Positions 48,256 to 60,251 of a stretch of DNA of 64,000 nucleotides are shown here, piece by piece. This DNA is from Lysinibacillus sphaericus (GTDB lineage Bacteria; Bacillota; Bacilli; Bacillales_A; Planococcaceae). The notes below the pieces were generated by a model. It was not told where the DNA came from. It searched no databases and worked only from the letters and a program-made list of their open reading frames with translations. Positions within the stretch are counted from its first letter, which is position 1. Every line of letters starts with the position of its first letter. The stretch lies in assembly GCF_001629735.1 (NCBI RefSeq), contig NZ_CP015224.1:2294001-2358000 (forward strand), given 5' to 3'. The position numbers were made by a program, and so were the translations under genes.

Positions 48256-48268
48256 TTCCTCCGTCAAG

Positions 48269-49210
48269 TTATAGTGGACGACGGGCAATGATCGCTACCC
48301 AATCTTCCATTAATAATACTTCTTCAATCATAAAGCCTGAAGCCTCAAGAGCTACTTTAACATCATCGCGTTTGGCACCGATAATGCCTGAAGTGACATA
48401 TAATCCACCTGGTTTCACAATGGTAAATGCATCGTCAGTGAAGGACATAATAATTTCTGCCAAAATATTTGCGACAACCACATCTGCTGGTTCTTTAACA
48501 GTGTCTAATAAATTTCCATGGAAAACAGCTACTTTGTCTTCTACTTTATTTAAGGCAACATTTTCTTGTGCTGAGCGAACTGCTACCTCATCTAAATCAA
48601 GGGCATGCACATTTTTAGCCCCAAGTAATGCCGCTCCAATAGACAATACGCCAGACCCTGTTCCAATATCAACAACTGTATCCCCTTCTTTAATGACCTT
48701 TTCAAGTCCTTGTAGACACATGACTGTAGTTGGGTGTGTTCCTGTACCAAATGCCATCCCTGGATCTAATTCTATAATTAATTCATCTGTAGAAACAGGC
48801 GTATATTGCTCCCATGTAGGGACAATGGTAAAGCGTTCAGAAATTTTAACTGGATGGTAGTATTGCTTCCATGCAGTTGCCCAATCCTCTTCGTTGACCT
48901 CAACAATGGATACTACATTTTCACCGATATCAATGTTAAAGTTCGTTAGATTCGTAATAGCTGCTTTAATCTCCTCGACCGTTTCATTTAAGAAACTAGA
49001 CTCTGATAAATAAGCTTTAACAATGACGCCATCCTTCGGGAAATCCTCTTCATTTAGTGCATAAATTTCACCATATTGATCTTCACGGGGCTTCGCAAAC
49101 TCTGCAGAATCTTCAATAACAACACCACTTGCTCCTGCTTCATGCAAAATATTCGAAATTGCTTCTACCGCTTCATTTTTTGTATGAATGGATAATTCTG
49201 ACCACTTCAC
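48269..49210 (-). CDS. prmA: Ribosomal protein L11 methyltransferase
   Basis: A 313-residue AdoMet-dependent enzyme that trimethylates ribosomal protein L11. Substrate-recognition domain in the first ~110 residues ([20 protein letters not shown]); linker; then a Rossmann methyltransferase with [20 protein letters not shown] and [20 protein letters not shown], and NILAEII as the family NPP-like motif. The start is GTG. It follows dnaJ by 21 bases in the heat-shock cluster, as in Bacillus. Confidence 0.96.
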   Translation of the reverse strand: MKWSELSIHTKNEAVEAISNILHEAGASGVVIEDSAEFAKPREDQYGEIYALNEEDFPKDGVIVKAYLSESSFLNETVEEIKAAITNLTNFNIDIGENVVSIVEVNEEDWATAWKQYYHPVKISERFTIVPTWEQYTPVSTDELIIELDPGMAFGTGTHPTTVMCLQGLEKVIKEGDTVVDIGTGSGVLSIGAALLGAKNVHALDLDEVAVRSAQENVALNKVEDKVAVFHGNLLDTVKEPADVVVANILAEIIMSFTDDAFTIVKPGGLYVTSGIIGAKRDDVKVALEASGFMIEEVLLMEDWVAIIARRPL

Positions 49211-49231
49211 GTAGCTCTTCAGCTCCTCTAA

Positions 49232-50350
49232 TTATTCACCTTGGAATTTTTTCTTAATTTTATCGAATAGTGAACTTCCTTGCTCTTCAGGGATATCGCC
49301 ACTAATTTCTGCAAATTCTCGTAATAATTGCTTTTGTTTTTCCGTTAACTTCTCTGGTGTCATCACCTTCACGGTAACATACTGGTTGCCCATGCCATAG
49401 CCATGAACATTTTTTACACCTTTGTCTTTTAATCGGAATTGAGCTCCTGACTGTGTTCCGGCTGGAATGCGTAGTTTTACTTTACCGTGAACAGTTGGTA
49501 CTTCAATTTCATCTCCAAGTGCAGCTTGCGGGAATGTCAATTTCAACTCGAAATAAATATCATCCCCATCACGTTCGAAATCATTATGACCTTGAACACG
49601 GAACATAATATATAAATCCCCTGCTGGTCCACCGTTTATACCTGGCTCACCTTGACCAGATACACGAATTTGTTGACCATCATCGACACCAGCTGGAATT
49701 GACACTTTAATTTTTTTGCGTTTTTGAACTTTTCCTTCTCCACGACAAGTTGAACATTTTTCTTTAATGATCTTCCCTGTACCATGACAAGTTGTACAAG
49801 AACGACGGTTCATCATACGACCAAATGGTGTATCCACTGCTTGGTTGATTTGGCCAGCGCCATTACATGTCGAACATGTTTCAGGTTGCGTACCAGGCTT
49901 TGCTCCTGAGCCATGACAAGTCTCGCAAGTTTCATCTTTAGGAATTTCAATTTCTGTTTCTTTCCCAAAAATAGCTTCTTCAAATTTAATATTCATGCGA
50001 TATTGCAGGTCGTCACCTTTGCGTGGCGCATTTGGGTCCTGACGACGTCCACCTCCGCCAAAGAATGAACTGAAAATATCCTCGAAGCCGCCAAAGCCGC
50101 CGCCTCCAAAGCCACCACCAAAGCCAGCATTTGGGTCCTCATGACCAAATTGGTCGTAGCGTGCTTTTTTCTGATCATCACTTAATACTTCATATGCTTC
50201 AGCGATTTCTTTGAATTTTTCATCTGCACCCGGCTCTTTATTAAGGTCAGGGTGATATTGCTTTGATAATTTACGGTATGCTTTTTTGATTTCATCTTTT
50301 GTTGCCGATTTTGTTAGGCCAAGCACCTCGTAATAATCGCGTTTCTCCAT
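49232..50350 (-). CDS. dnaJ: Chaperone DnaJ (Hsp40)
   Basis: A 372-residue co-chaperone that delivers unfolded proteins to DnaK and stimulates its ATPase. J domain residues 1-70 with HPD in [10 protein letters not shown]; Gly/Phe-rich linker ([20 protein letters not shown]); four CxxCxGxG zinc repeats ([40 protein letters not shown]); C-terminal substrate domains. A hairpin separates it from dnaK, so part of its transcription may be independent. Confidence 0.98.
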   Translation of the reverse strand: MEKRDYYEVLGLTKSATKDEIKKAYRKLSKQYHPDLNKEPGADEKFKEIAEAYEVLSDDQKKARYDQFGHEDPNAGFGGGFGGGGFGGFEDIFSSFFGGGGRRQDPNAPRKGDDLQYRMNIKFEEAIFGKETEIEIPKDETCETCHGSGAKPGTQPETCSTCNGAGQINQAVDTPFGRMMNRRSCTTCHGTGKIIKEKCSTCRGEGKVQKRKKIKVSIPAGVDDGQQIRVSGQGEPGINGGPAGDLYIMFRVQGHNDFERDGDDIYFELKLTFPQAALGDEIEVPTVHGKVKLRIPAGTQSGAQFRLKDKGVKNVHGYGMGNQYVTVKVMTPEKLTEKQKQLLREFAEISGDIPEEQGSSLFDKIKKKFQGE

Positions 50351-50529
50351 GATTCACACTCCGCTCTGTTTGCATAAAATCTATTGTAACATGCAGTCGA
50401 TAAAACTGCCTTATTTTTTCGAGTAATCGCTCTATAAATTTGAGGTTTTTACTACTTCCTAGCAGTGTTAACGTATGCAAGTATTCCTTAATTGGTACCT
50501 TTACTAGTTCCATAACCTTACTTCATGAC

Positions 50530-50563
50530 AAAAGCCAAAGCCGCAAGCGGTCTTTGGCTTTTT
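50530..50563. terminator. Hairpin between dnaK and dnaJ
   Basis: AAAAGCCAAAG (50530-50540) and CTTTGGCTTTT (50552-50562) pair around a GC-rich loop that can itself pair (CCGC/GCGG). T-runs exist on both strands. It may reduce dnaJ expression relative to dnaK. Confidence 0.75.
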
Positions 50564-50585
50564 CACTTTACTGTGCTTTTAATTC

Positions 50586-52433
<1,848 letters not shown>

Positions 52434-52496
52434 CTATTAATTCGACGCACGGGATGCGTTTTTTCACTAATTTTAATTGACTAAATAGTGCTAAGA

Positions 52497-53075
52497 CTAT
52501 TCGTTCACAGATACCATTGTTGGGCGTAACACACGATCTTTTAAGATATATCCTTTTTGTAGCTCGCGTAAGACTACACCCGTTTCTTTTTCACTATCCT
52601 GTTCCTGCATAACAGCTTGGTGGATATTTGGATCAAATTGCTCGCCTTCTGCTTTTATCACTTGCAGGCCTTCTTTTTCTGTAGCTTCTAGCAATGAGCG
52701 ATACACCATTTCAATTCCTTTAATAATAGATGCAGTTTCTTCAGAAGTTGTCTCCACCTGTAATGCACGCTCAAAATTATCAAGGACTGGCAATAAATCA
52801 GATAATAAGCTTTGCGCTCGGTACTTTTCAGCAGCCTCACGATCTAGTTGTTGACGACGACGCATATTATCGAAATCTGCACGTAGGCGTAAATGTCGGT
52901 TTTCCTCGTCATCTAGCTTTGCTTGTAATTCAGCAAGCTTCGCCTCATATTGCTCTTCCACTGATAATTCAATTTCCTCTTGAACCTCTGAACGTTCTAC
53001 TTCCTCTGTTGCCGTTTCTGCTTGTACATCCCCTTGTACTAAATCTTTGTTTTCAGTTGTTTCCGTCACTTGAAT
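52497..53075 (-). CDS. grpE: Nucleotide exchange factor GrpE
   Basis: A 192-residue dimeric factor that releases ADP from DnaK. Acidic N-terminus, long coiled coil ([20 protein letters not shown]), then [20 protein letters not shown] and the beta wing [23 protein letters not shown] at 53075 is preferred: AGGAGG lies six bases upstream, whereas the ATG at 53090 lies before that RBS. Twelve bases from the hrcA stop. Confidence 0.97.
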   Translation of the reverse strand: MQVTETTENKDLVQGDVQAETATEEVERSEVQEEIELSVEEQYEAKLAELQAKLDDEENRHLRLRADFDNMRRRQQLDREAAEKYRAQSLLSDLLPVLDNFERALQVETTSEETASIIKGIEMVYRSLLEATEKEGLQVIKAEGEQFDPNIHQAVMQEQDSEKETGVVLRELQKGYILKDRVLRPTMVSVNE

Positions 53076-53086
53076 CCTCCTCATTA

Positions 53087-54115
53087 TCATTCACTACGAT
53101 TCTTCGTAAATGCTTGTGTTAAGTCCAAGCGTATTACGTCTAATAATGCCACCACACGCTTATAATCCATGCGTGTTGGACCAATAATAGCAATGGCCCC
53201 CTGTTGATCATCACCAATAGAATAAGTAGTGGTAATGACACTGCAATTTTCCATTTCTAGCTGTTTATTTTCTGAGCCTATTCGAATATGAATTCCTGAT
53301 TCATTTGGATGGAATAGTGACTGCACTTGGCTGGTCGTTTCCATTAAGTCCAATATCATACGGACTTTATTTAAATCATGAAACTCAGGTTGGTTAAACA
53401 TATTCGTTTTACCACCATAGAAAATTTTACTTTCTGAATTATGCATTGTCGCTGTTACGAGTGCGTGGATAAAATCATCCGCTGATTGTACATGTTGCTG
53501 TAATACTGCCAACACTTCAGCTTCAAGGCTTTTATGGAGCTCTTCTAATGACACACCTATTAAGCGATCATTCAAGATATTGACCATTTTTTCTAAATCC
53601 GAAGCGGTAAAATCAGGTGGTAAATTAAATAAGCGATTTTCAACATGTCCATTATTCGTCACGATAATCGCTACTGCTGTATCACTAGACAGTGGTACAA
53701 TCGAAAATCTTTTGACACGATGTCTTTGAACATCAGGCCCTAATAGTATGGAAGTATAAGATGTCAGCTCTGATAGAATATTGGCTGACTTTCGGATAAT
53801 ATGCTCTACTTCTACAAGTCGATCATTGAAAATCGATTGGATCTGTTGAATGTCTCTCGAATTAATACCTTGAGGACTCAACAAATGATCTACATAAAAT
53901 CTGTAACCCTTTTCCGAAGGCACTCGACCAGAGGAAGTGTGTGTTTTTTCTAAATAGCCTAATTCCTCTAAATCCGCCATTTCATTTCGAATTGTGGCTG
54001 GACTAAATGTAATCCCTTGTTTTTTGGAGATTTGGCGAGAACCTACCGGCTGTGCAGATAAAATAAAGTCATCTATAATTACTTGCAAAATCTGTAACTG
54101 CCGATTTGTTAGCAT
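53087..54115 (-). CDS. hrcA: Heat-inducible transcription repressor HrcA
   Basis: A 342-residue repressor of class I heat-shock genes that binds CIRCE. Winged HTH at the start: [20 protein letters not shown], then [23 protein letters not shown]-like middle domain; [19 protein letters not shown] is highly conserved. ATG at 54115 follows GAGGTGAT and is preferred over 54136. A CIRCE element and promoter lie directly upstream, so it represses itself with grpE, dnaK and dnaJ. Confidence 0.97.
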   Translation of the reverse strand: MLTNRQLQILQVIIDDFILSAQPVGSRQISKKQGITFSPATIRNEMADLEELGYLEKTHTSSGRVPSEKGYRFYVDHLLSPQGINSRDIQQIQSIFNDRLVEVEHIIRKSANILSELTSYTSILLGPDVQRHRVKRFSIVPLSSDTAVAIIVTNNGHVENRLFNLPPDFTASDLEKMVNILNDRLIGVSLEELHKSLEAEVLAVLQQHVQSADDFIHALVTATMHNSESKIFYGGKTNMFNQPEFHDLNKVRMILDLMETTSQVQSLFHPNESGIHIRIGSENKQLEMENCSVITTTYSIGDDQQGAIAIIGPTRMDYKRVVALLDVIRLDLTQAFTKNRSE

Positions 54116-54129
54116 GATTATCACCTCTG

Positions 54130-54156
54130 TTAGCACTCAACCAAGAGGAGTGCTAA
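54130..54156. promoter_or_regulatory. CIRCE operator
   Basis: TTAGCACTC (54130-54138), nine bases, GAGTGCTAA (54148-54156): the exact CIRCE consensus, bound by HrcA. Confidence 0.97.
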
Positions 54157-54166
54157 TACTATTATT

Positions 54167-54195
54167 AAATTATCAAATCCCACAATTTATGTCAA
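54167..54195 (-). promoter_or_regulatory. Sigma-A promoter of the heat-shock operon
   Basis: On the minus strand TTGACA (54190-54195), 17 bases, TAATTT (54167-54172), just upstream of CIRCE. Confidence 0.8.
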
Positions 54196-54204
54196 CGATA
54201 TCGC

Positions 54205-55350
54205 TCATTCTTCTAGCAAAAATTGTTGAAATACTTCATTCCCCACAAAACGTCCTTTTCTTGTGAGTCGAACACCTATATCATCATGTTCTAAAAGTCC
54301 TTTTGATACTAGCTCTTTCAGAACAGAATCATAATGAGCTACGATTGGTGTTTTCAACTTTTCTTCATATATTCTGTGCTTAACTCCATCTGTTTTACGC
54401 AGTCCTAAAAACATTTGTTCTTCTCTTTTTTCAGCCTGCGATACCTCATGCTCATGGACAATTGGAAGCTCCCCCGCCAAAACAGTTTCCATATATTTTT
54501 TTAATGGTCCATGATTGGAGTAGCGTACACCTGCTAGATATCCATGAGCACCAGCACCAAAGCCAGCATATTCGTCATTATCCCAGTAAATCTTGTTATG
54601 TTCTGAATGATAACCAGGCTTCGCAAAATTACTAATTTCGTATTGTTGGAGACCATGCAATTCCATTTGCTGCATTAAAACATCGTACATATCTGCTTCT
54701 AAATCTTCTGTTGGTAAAAGGAGCTTTCCTTTTGCGTACTGATTATAAAAAATCGTTTTTGGCTCCACAATAAGGGAATACGCAGAAAAATGAGGCAAAT
54801 CAAGGACCAATGCTTTTTCTAATGAGTCCTTCCATTGGGCCATCGTTTGTCCTGGCAATCCATACATTAAATCAATACTAATATTTTGGAAGCCGATTTT
54901 TTTAGCTAAAGCTGTTGTTTTATACACATGCTCATTACTATGTGTGCGTCCGATTTTTTGTAACAGTTCTTGATTGAAGGATTGCACGCCCATGCTTAGT
55001 CGGTTGACACCGCCATCAAACAAAACTTGCAATTTCTCCGCAGACAATTCATCTGGATTAGCCTCTGATGTAAATTCTGTCACACTATTCATTGGAATAT
55101 ACGTATGAATTAATGTTAGAAGTTTGTCCAATTGCTGTGGTGATAATGCTGTGGGTGTTCCCCCACCTAAGAAAATTGTTTCGATATGACGAAAGCCTTC
55201 GGGATTTTTTTGCGTTGCAAGCGCCATTTCCTTTCCAAGAGCTTCTATATATTCATCCACTGGTTGATTTTTAAAGTAAAATTTATTGAAATCACAATAA
55301 TTACAGATTTGATGACAGAAAGGAATATGAATGTAAACACCTCGTGCCAT
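54205..55350 (-). CDS. hemW: HemW, radical-SAM haem chaperone-like protein
   Basis: A 381-residue protein related to oxygen-independent coproporphyrinogen oxidase but with three rather than four N-terminal cysteines: IPFCHQICNYCDF. Further motifs are FLGGGTPTALS and LSMGVQSFNQELLQKIGR. Known members bind and transfer haem. C-terminal HemN-type domain (FLGLRKTDGVKHRIYEEKLK). It is upstream of hrcA as in Bacillus, but hrcA has its own promoter. Confidence 0.93.
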   Translation of the reverse strand: MARGVYIHIPFCHQICNYCDFNKFYFKNQPVDEYIEALGKEMALATQKNPEGFRHIETIFLGGGTPTALSPQQLDKLLTLIHTYIPMNSVTEFTSEANPDELSAEKLQVLFDGGVNRLSMGVQSFNQELLQKIGRTHSNEHVYKTTALAKKIGFQNISIDLMYGLPGQTMAQWKDSLEKALVLDLPHFSAYSLIVEPKTIFYNQYAKGKLLLPTEDLEADMYDVLMQQMELHGLQQYEISNFAKPGYHSEHNKIYWDNDEYAGFGAGAHGYLAGVRYSNHGPLKKYMETVLAGELPIVHEHEVSQAEKREEQMFLGLRKTDGVKHRIYEEKLKTPIVAHYDSVLKELVSKGLLEHDDIGVRLTRKGRFVGNEVFQQFLLEE

Positions 55351-55475
55351 AGCTATCCCTTCTTTCTCGTTAAGTCTTTTCCATTTCTACATTATAACGA
55401 ATCAATAGAAGGAACGCTATGAAACCATCTAGTGGGTTTACACAAATATTTTCCCCCATTATTTTTTTACAAACT

Positions 55476-55514
55476 AAAAACTAGTAGCCAAAGATATTCC
55501 TCTAGCCTACTAGT
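55476..55514 (-). terminator. Terminator after the chromate transporter
   Basis: ACTAGTAG (55480-55487) and CTACTAGT (55507-55514) pair; five T follow on the minus strand. Confidence 0.7.
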
Positions 55515-55524
55515 GAACAAATGA

Positions 55525-55626
55525 TTCTATGATGTTATAAAAATACCTACAGTAACAATTGCTGCTTTAATGGAGAAATGCGAAAAAGAAGCAAAAAAAT
55601 TAGCTAATTTCCTAAGTAAAGCATGA
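55525..55626 (+). pseudogene. Possible 3' remnant of a lost gene
   Basis: A plus-strand frame of 33 codons, without start codon or RBS, reads FYDVIKIPTVTIAALMEKCE and a lysine-rich end before TGA. It has a protein-like composition, resembling the C-terminal helix of an enzyme. I cannot name the parent. The rest of 55351-55650 holds only the terminator. Confidence 0.25.
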
Positions 55627-55650
55627 ATCGAGCACTAGAAAAAATGTAAT

Positions 55651-56847
55651 TCATGAATAACAAACGATTCCGACTACTATGCCTAAAAGCACCAATAAAT
55701 AAGGTTGCATTTTCCATCGAATTAACCCCCATAAAAAGACCGCGACAAAGATAATATCTAAACCGTTTTGAATAGTCTGTGTCACAATCGGATGGATAAA
55801 GGCGGCGGTCAAAATACCAACAACTGCCGCATTGGCTCCTGCCATTGCCCCCTTCAGTCGGGTATGACGACTTAAGCTGAACCAAAAAGGAAGGGCGCCT
55901 ATTACTAACAAAAATGCCGGCAGAAAAATTGCCAAAGTGGCTATCATTGCTCCTGGTACACCTGCAATAGCCATGCCGATATAAGCTGCAAATGTAAATA
56001 AAGGCCCTGGAACTGCCTGTGTCATACCGTAGCCTGCTAAAAAGTCTGCTGTACTCATTTGTCCACTTTGAACAAACTGTGTCTCTAATAAAGGTAAGAC
56101 CACATGGCCCCCACCAAATACCAATGCACCTGCTAGATAAAACTTCTCAAACATTGTTACCCATTCATCATTCCATAAAGCACTTATCATCGGTAAGCCA
56201 AAGAGCAGTATTAAAAAAAAGCTTAATAAAACAATACCCGTGGATTTAGAAATAGGTACTTGAATCACTAAAGGGGCATCTTCTTTACTTTTTTTTATTT
56301 GTTGAAAACCGATACAAGCAGCTAGTACTATCGCTGCTATTTGTGCCAACGGATGGATCCATACTAGCACGATGATGAGCGCCATTATAGCCATTAACCA
56401 ATGTAATTTTGTTGACAGTAATTTTTTGCTCATATCAAATATTGCATTTGCCACAATCGCAACAGCCACTAACTTCAAGCCATGAATCCAATCCATTTTT
56501 ATTTCTGTATACATGGAAAAATAGGCAAATACCATCAATAACAACACAGAAGGTAGCGTAAAGCCCAAAAAGGAGAGTACACTTCCTAATAAACCACCCC
56601 TTAATAAGCCAATTCCCATACCTACCTGACTAGATGCAGGTCCTGGTAAAAATTGACTCAATATGACAAGCTGGCTATAATCCTGGGCTGATAGCCATTT
56701 ACGCTTTTGCACATATTCTTGTTGAAAATAACCTAAATGAGCTGTTGGTCCCCCAAACGAGGTACAGCCTAATTTTAATGAAACATAAAAAATCTCCCAT
56801 AGCGTTCGCAAACTCTCCACTACTTTCCATAGCTTTTTATCCATCAT
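55651..56847 (-). CDS. chrA: Chromate transporter ChrA
   Basis: A 398-residue membrane protein of the CHR family, which exports chromate. It has two homologous halves: SLKLGCTSFGGPTAHLGYFQ with EYVQKRKWLS in the first, and AGALVFGGGHVVLPLLETQF with GYGMTQAVPGPLFTFAAYIG in the second. About ten membrane segments. The two-domain length is typical. No good RBS is visible before the ATG, so the start may be off by a few codons. Specificity for chromate is by family. Confidence 0.9.
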   Translation of the reverse strand: MMDKKLWKVVESLRTLWEIFYVSLKLGCTSFGGPTAHLGYFQQEYVQKRKWLSAQDYSQLVILSQFLPGPASSQVGMGIGLLRGGLLGSVLSFLGFTLPSVLLLMVFAYFSMYTEIKMDWIHGLKLVAVAIVANAIFDMSKKLLSTKLHWLMAIMALIIVLVWIHPLAQIAAIVLAACIGFQQIKKSKEDAPLVIQVPISKSTGIVLLSFFLILLFGLPMISALWNDEWVTMFEKFYLAGALVFGGGHVVLPLLETQFVQSGQMSTADFLAGYGMTQAVPGPLFTFAAYIGMAIAGVPGAMIATLAIFLPAFLLVIGALPFWFSLSRHTRLKGAMAGANAAVVGILTAAFIHPIVTQTIQNGLDIIFVAVFLWGLIRWKMQPYLLVLLGIVVGIVCYS

Positions 56848-56899
56848 ACATGGAAAATAGATTTTTTCAGATTAAGAGTTTGTAAATTTTCATTCATTG

Positions 56900-57751
56900 C
56901 TAATCTTTTTTTATTTTAATGGTGGTATCAAGTTTACTGCCATCCTTATCGACAGGGGTTAACGTATAATTTTTCTCAGATAAGTATAGTCCATCCACAC
57001 GGCTTCCCCATTTTGTTCCTTCTTTATTTAAAGGATAGGGTGTTTCAAAAGTCCATGATTGCCCTCCTTTAGATTGAATTTTAAAGTGTAAAGCATCGTT
57101 GACAATACTCTTCTCCGTAGAAAAATAAATTGTAGTTGAGATAGGTGTGGAAACAACACGATCAATCATTAATTCCTGCTGATCAATATGTTTTACTTTT
57201 TTTTCGATTGAAAAAATGTGTCGATCTTCTTGTAATTGCTCTTGTGATGCCTCTACTTGAAATTCCCACGGCTTTTCAATGCGTGTTTCTACATTCCAAT
57301 CTTTATAACGAATGTCCAATTCCACATGTTCATCTGTCGGGAAATCATCCATTTTGATGCTATTGTAGATGGTATAAACATTTGCAGATTTGGCAATAGA
57401 CTGCCCTCCATTACGAACCATATAATCCTTACCATTCACAAGTATTTGAGGAAAGAAAAACACCTGATGATCTGGCTTAAACTCTTTGGTTGGTTTGAAG
57501 GTTGCATTCAGTAAAATTTGATTGTCATCCATGATTACTTCATTTAATGTTAAACGCCCTAAACTATTGTTAGCTGTTTCCCCTACCTCTGTTTTATAAG
57601 CTTCAAAATCCACCCCCCTATCCCGCAGCCAATACAGCAAAGAGGAACTACTAACTACTAAGACTAATAAGAATACAACAACAATTCTCCACTTTTTGCG
57701 TCCTCGATTTTCCTTATTTAAATCTACAACTCGAAAGATATCATCGGACAA
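56900..57751 (-). CDS. DUF4179-like membrane-anchored protein
   Basis: A 283-residue protein. Cytosolic N-terminus, one membrane span (WRIVVVFLLVLVVSSSSLLY, about residues 21-40), then an extracellular beta-rich part with GRLTLNEVIMDDNQILLNAT, the DUF4179-like opening. Such domains sit in anti-sigma-factor-like proteins, but no sigma gene is adjacent. The start is uncertain: GTG at 57760 lies within the RBS AGAGGTG, so TTG at 57751 is preferred. Function unknown. Confidence 0.6.
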   Translation of the reverse strand: MSDDIFRVVDLNKENRGRKKWRIVVVFLLVLVVSSSSLLYWLRDRGVDFEAYKTEVGETANNSLGRLTLNEVIMDDNQILLNATFKPTKEFKPDHQVFFFPQILVNGKDYMVRNGGQSIAKSANVYTIYNSIKMDDFPTDEHVELDIRYKDWNVETRIEKPWEFQVEASQEQLQEDRHIFSIEKKVKHIDQQELMIDRVVSTPISTTIYFSTEKSIVNDALHFKIQSKGGQSWTFETPYPLNKEGTKWGSRVDGLYLSEKNYTLTPVDKDGSKLDTTIKIKKD

Positions 57752-57862
57752 CAAGTACACCTCTTTTTTTTAAATAGTTATGTTTTATTGTAGTTAGTAA
57801 AGAGTCATTATATAACCTGAATAGAAAGCATAGTTGGACAAATTCAATATGTATAAAAGGAA

Positions 57863-59065
57863 TCATTCAATCCCTTTTTTTAGTTGACGCACCTTATTTA
57901 CTTCTTCCATTAAATAGTCCACGAATAGATCATCTCTTACTAGCCAAGCCTGGTAAAATCGCTTTACATACCATTCGGCATCCTCAAAGCTCCTATAGGT
58001 TTGCTCAAGTCGATTTTTATTTATTTCAATGATCCAATTCATTTCATTATTTGAATAAAGAAGAAAGAATTCATCATGGCGATTTTTATAGAGGGTTCCA
58101 AAGGTGGCGCCCTTAAGGTTATAGCGATTTCTTTTTGCGTCCTCAGGAATTGGCTCTAGGTGGAATGTTTCTAACACAAATTGCTTATATGCCTCCACTG
58201 TTAATGAGCACCCTGCTGCTTTTTGATGCCCTCCTCCACCAAACAAGGTTGCGATGGAAGCCACATTAATATGATCATGTATCGTACGGAAGGAAACTCT
58301 TTTACTTCCCATATTAATCATTGCAATATAATCAAGATGTATATTTTCTTTTCCTAATTCATTGCCAAGCTCAGAATGATAGGATTCTGCATAAACCACT
58401 CCACCATAGAAGTCACCTAAATTAGTTTGTATAAGCTCACGTTTTTTTCGGCGAATATAACGTTCTATTTTCTCCTCTTCCATGCTTAAAATTTTCTTTT
58501 CGAATTCATCAAAGTCGAAATGAGACTGACTTTTTAAACGATCCAGCATTTTTTCTTCGAATTCCTCTATAGACACTAAAAAAAAGAGTGCATTCAATCG
58601 TTGAGCCTGATAATTTCCATTCTTTTCCCATTCCCATGTATCATATTGTCTCACTAACTCTACAAACTCTGTAAGAACATCTGTTTTTTCTAACAGTCCA
58701 TGCATGACAAGATATTGATAAAATAATGATGTGGCAGACGTTAAAAGGCCATGCTCATCTTCCATTATAACCTTACCCCACTCGTACTGATTGAGGTGGA
58801 GGGCTGTTTGATGATGGTCTAAAAGCTGCACGTTCCCAGTAGCCTGAAAGTAATCATCAATTCTTTTTTCGTTCCCCTCATTCGGAGAAAGATCTGTAAT
58901 AAATAAAAAAGTTTTTGACTGTTCATGGTCCAAAAAGAACTCAATCTCGCGGTCAAGTGCCGTAACAGAGTTATACCGTATTTTCACCTGATCGCTAAAC
59001 GCTAGCTTAGCTAGAATCCCACAACCTACACCATCTAAATCGTTATGTGATAGTAATTTATACAT
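57863..59065 (-). CDS. nrnB: DHH-family phosphoesterase, NrnB-like oligoribonuclease
   Basis: A 400-residue protein, matching the length of Bacillus subtilis NrnB (YngD), which degrades short RNA from its 3' end. The DHH domain has LSHNDLDGVGCGILAKLAF, then DLSPNEG and NVQLLDHHQTALHLNQ. The C-terminal DHHA1 part has LFGGGGHQKAAGCSL. RBS GGAGGTG. Divergent from the deacetylase gene. The gene symbol rests on length and domain order. Confidence 0.78.
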   Translation of the reverse strand: MYKLLSHNDLDGVGCGILAKLAFSDQVKIRYNSVTALDREIEFFLDHEQSKTFLFITDLSPNEGNEKRIDDYFQATGNVQLLDHHQTALHLNQYEWGKVIMEDEHGLLTSATSLFYQYLVMHGLLEKTDVLTEFVELVRQYDTWEWEKNGNYQAQRLNALFFLVSIEEFEEKMLDRLKSQSHFDFDEFEKKILSMEEEKIERYIRRKKRELIQTNLGDFYGGVVYAESYHSELGNELGKENIHLDYIAMINMGSKRVSFRTIHDHINVASIATLFGGGGHQKAAGCSLTVEAYKQFVLETFHLEPIPEDAKRNRYNLKGATFGTLYKNRHDEFFLLYSNNEMNWIIEINKNRLEQTYRSFEDAEWYVKRFYQAWLVRDDLFVDYLMEEVNKVRQLKKGIE

Positions 59066-59192
59066 ATCTTCACCTCCGATATAGTATGGTTACTTTTTTG
59101 TTATTCAAACAAAAAATGTCATTGAAAAAGAATACGTGATGACATACATTTACTTCAGATACACAAATTCATATTAGAAGGAGATATTTTTC

Positions 59193-59900
59193 ATGGAACG
59201 TAAGCTCGTCTATTGTGGAATTGTCACTTTAATAATACTCACTTTAGCATTTTCCTCCTATAAACTAATGAACGCCCGCAATTATCAATTATTTGGAAAC
59301 CTAACCTCTCATGTTGAAACAAACAACAAAGTTGTTGCGTTGACTTTTGATGATGGGCCCACAAAAAATTCGGATGCTATTTTATCGTTACTAGACGAGT
59401 ATCAAGTGAAAGCAACTTTTTTTCTAATCGGAAAGGATATCGAGGATCAGCCTGAGGAGGCAAGAAAAATTGCTGAGGCAGGTCATCAAATTGGTAATCA
59501 TACGTATTCACACAAACGTATGGTATTGAAAAGTCCTTCCTTTATCAAACATGAAATCGAAAAAACCGATGATTTAATTGCTGATATTGGCTATACGAAA
59601 TCAATCTTAGTAAGACCTCCATACGGCAAAAAACTAATTGGACTTCCCTATTACTTAAATAAACACCAGCGAGAGACGATTACATGGAACTTAGAACCTG
59701 ATACGTTTTTCACTCAGGCTGATGAAAAAGTGAGGTATGTAAAGGAAAACATCCAACCGGGTTCCATTATTTTAATGCATCCTATGTATGATGCTACAGA
59801 TAATGAATTACAGGCCATAAAGGAGATTTTACAGACATTGAAGGATGAGGGTTATACATTTGTAACAATTGATGAACTTTTAACCATCAAAAACGATTAA
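59193..59900 (+). CDS. Polysaccharide deacetylase, membrane-anchored
   Basis: A 235-residue enzyme with an N-terminal membrane anchor (VYCGIVTLIILTLAFSSYKL) and a NodB domain that removes N-acetyl groups from cell-wall sugars. Motifs: VALTFDDGPTKNSD (metal and base), HQIGNHTYSHKRMV (metal His), LVRPPYGKKLIG and IILMHPMYDAT. It resembles sporulation PdaB or YxkH types, but the substrate is uncertain. RBS GAAGGAGAT. Monocistronic, ended by the hairpin at 59910-59949. Confidence 0.9.
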   Translation: MERKLVYCGIVTLIILTLAFSSYKLMNARNYQLFGNLTSHVETNNKVVALTFDDGPTKNSDAILSLLDEYQVKATFFLIGKDIEDQPEEARKIAEAGHQIGNHTYSHKRMVLKSPSFIKHEIEKTDDLIADIGYTKSILVRPPYGKKLIGLPYYLNKHQRETITWNLEPDTFFTQADEKVRYVKENIQPGSIILMHPMYDATDNELQAIKEILQTLKDEGYTFVTIDELLTIKND

Positions 59901-59902
59901 TA

Positions 59903-59949
59903 AAAAAACACTAAGGAATCTGTGCCTACTATAGGACAGATTCCTTAGT
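59903..59949. terminator. Long hairpin after the deacetylase gene
   Basis: A 17-bp stem (59910-59926 with 59934-59949, one mismatch or bulge). The T-run is on the minus strand (59903-59909); the plus strand lacks one. It still follows the plus-strand gene directly. The remaining gap to 60242 shows no gene. Confidence 0.55.
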
Positions 59950-60176
59950 CAATAATAGCCATGAAGCAGCAATATTATGGACATCTACTATAATATTAAC
60001 ATTATAGCATTTTATATTATTTACTCTCCTACCATTCCACCTTCACAAATTTTACACAGCCTATATTCCCTTATTACAAAGTTAAACAACAAAATTCCTC
60101 AATGTTGGATTTTTCAGAAATGTTAATATATATTTTTTCAGTAAAATATAATCACCATCTCTGCTAAAATATGCTA

Positions 60177-60193
60177 TTATACTTTTAGTATAA
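60177..60193. promoter_or_regulatory. Operator-like palindrome before the decarboxylase
   Basis: TTATACT-TTT-AGTATAA, perfect 7-bp arms, 59 bases upstream of the decarboxylase start. It may be a repressor site or overlap the promoter; no regulator is adjacent. Confidence 0.4.
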
Positions 60194-60251
60194 GGACCTA
60201 TTTTCACTTAATTGAAAATAGAGGAAATATGAACTACGAAGGATGATGATG

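Noticed and set aside
55604-55885. 93-residue minus-strand frame at the chromate transporter end
   Set aside because: Out-of-frame shadow of the chrA 3' end with no start signal.
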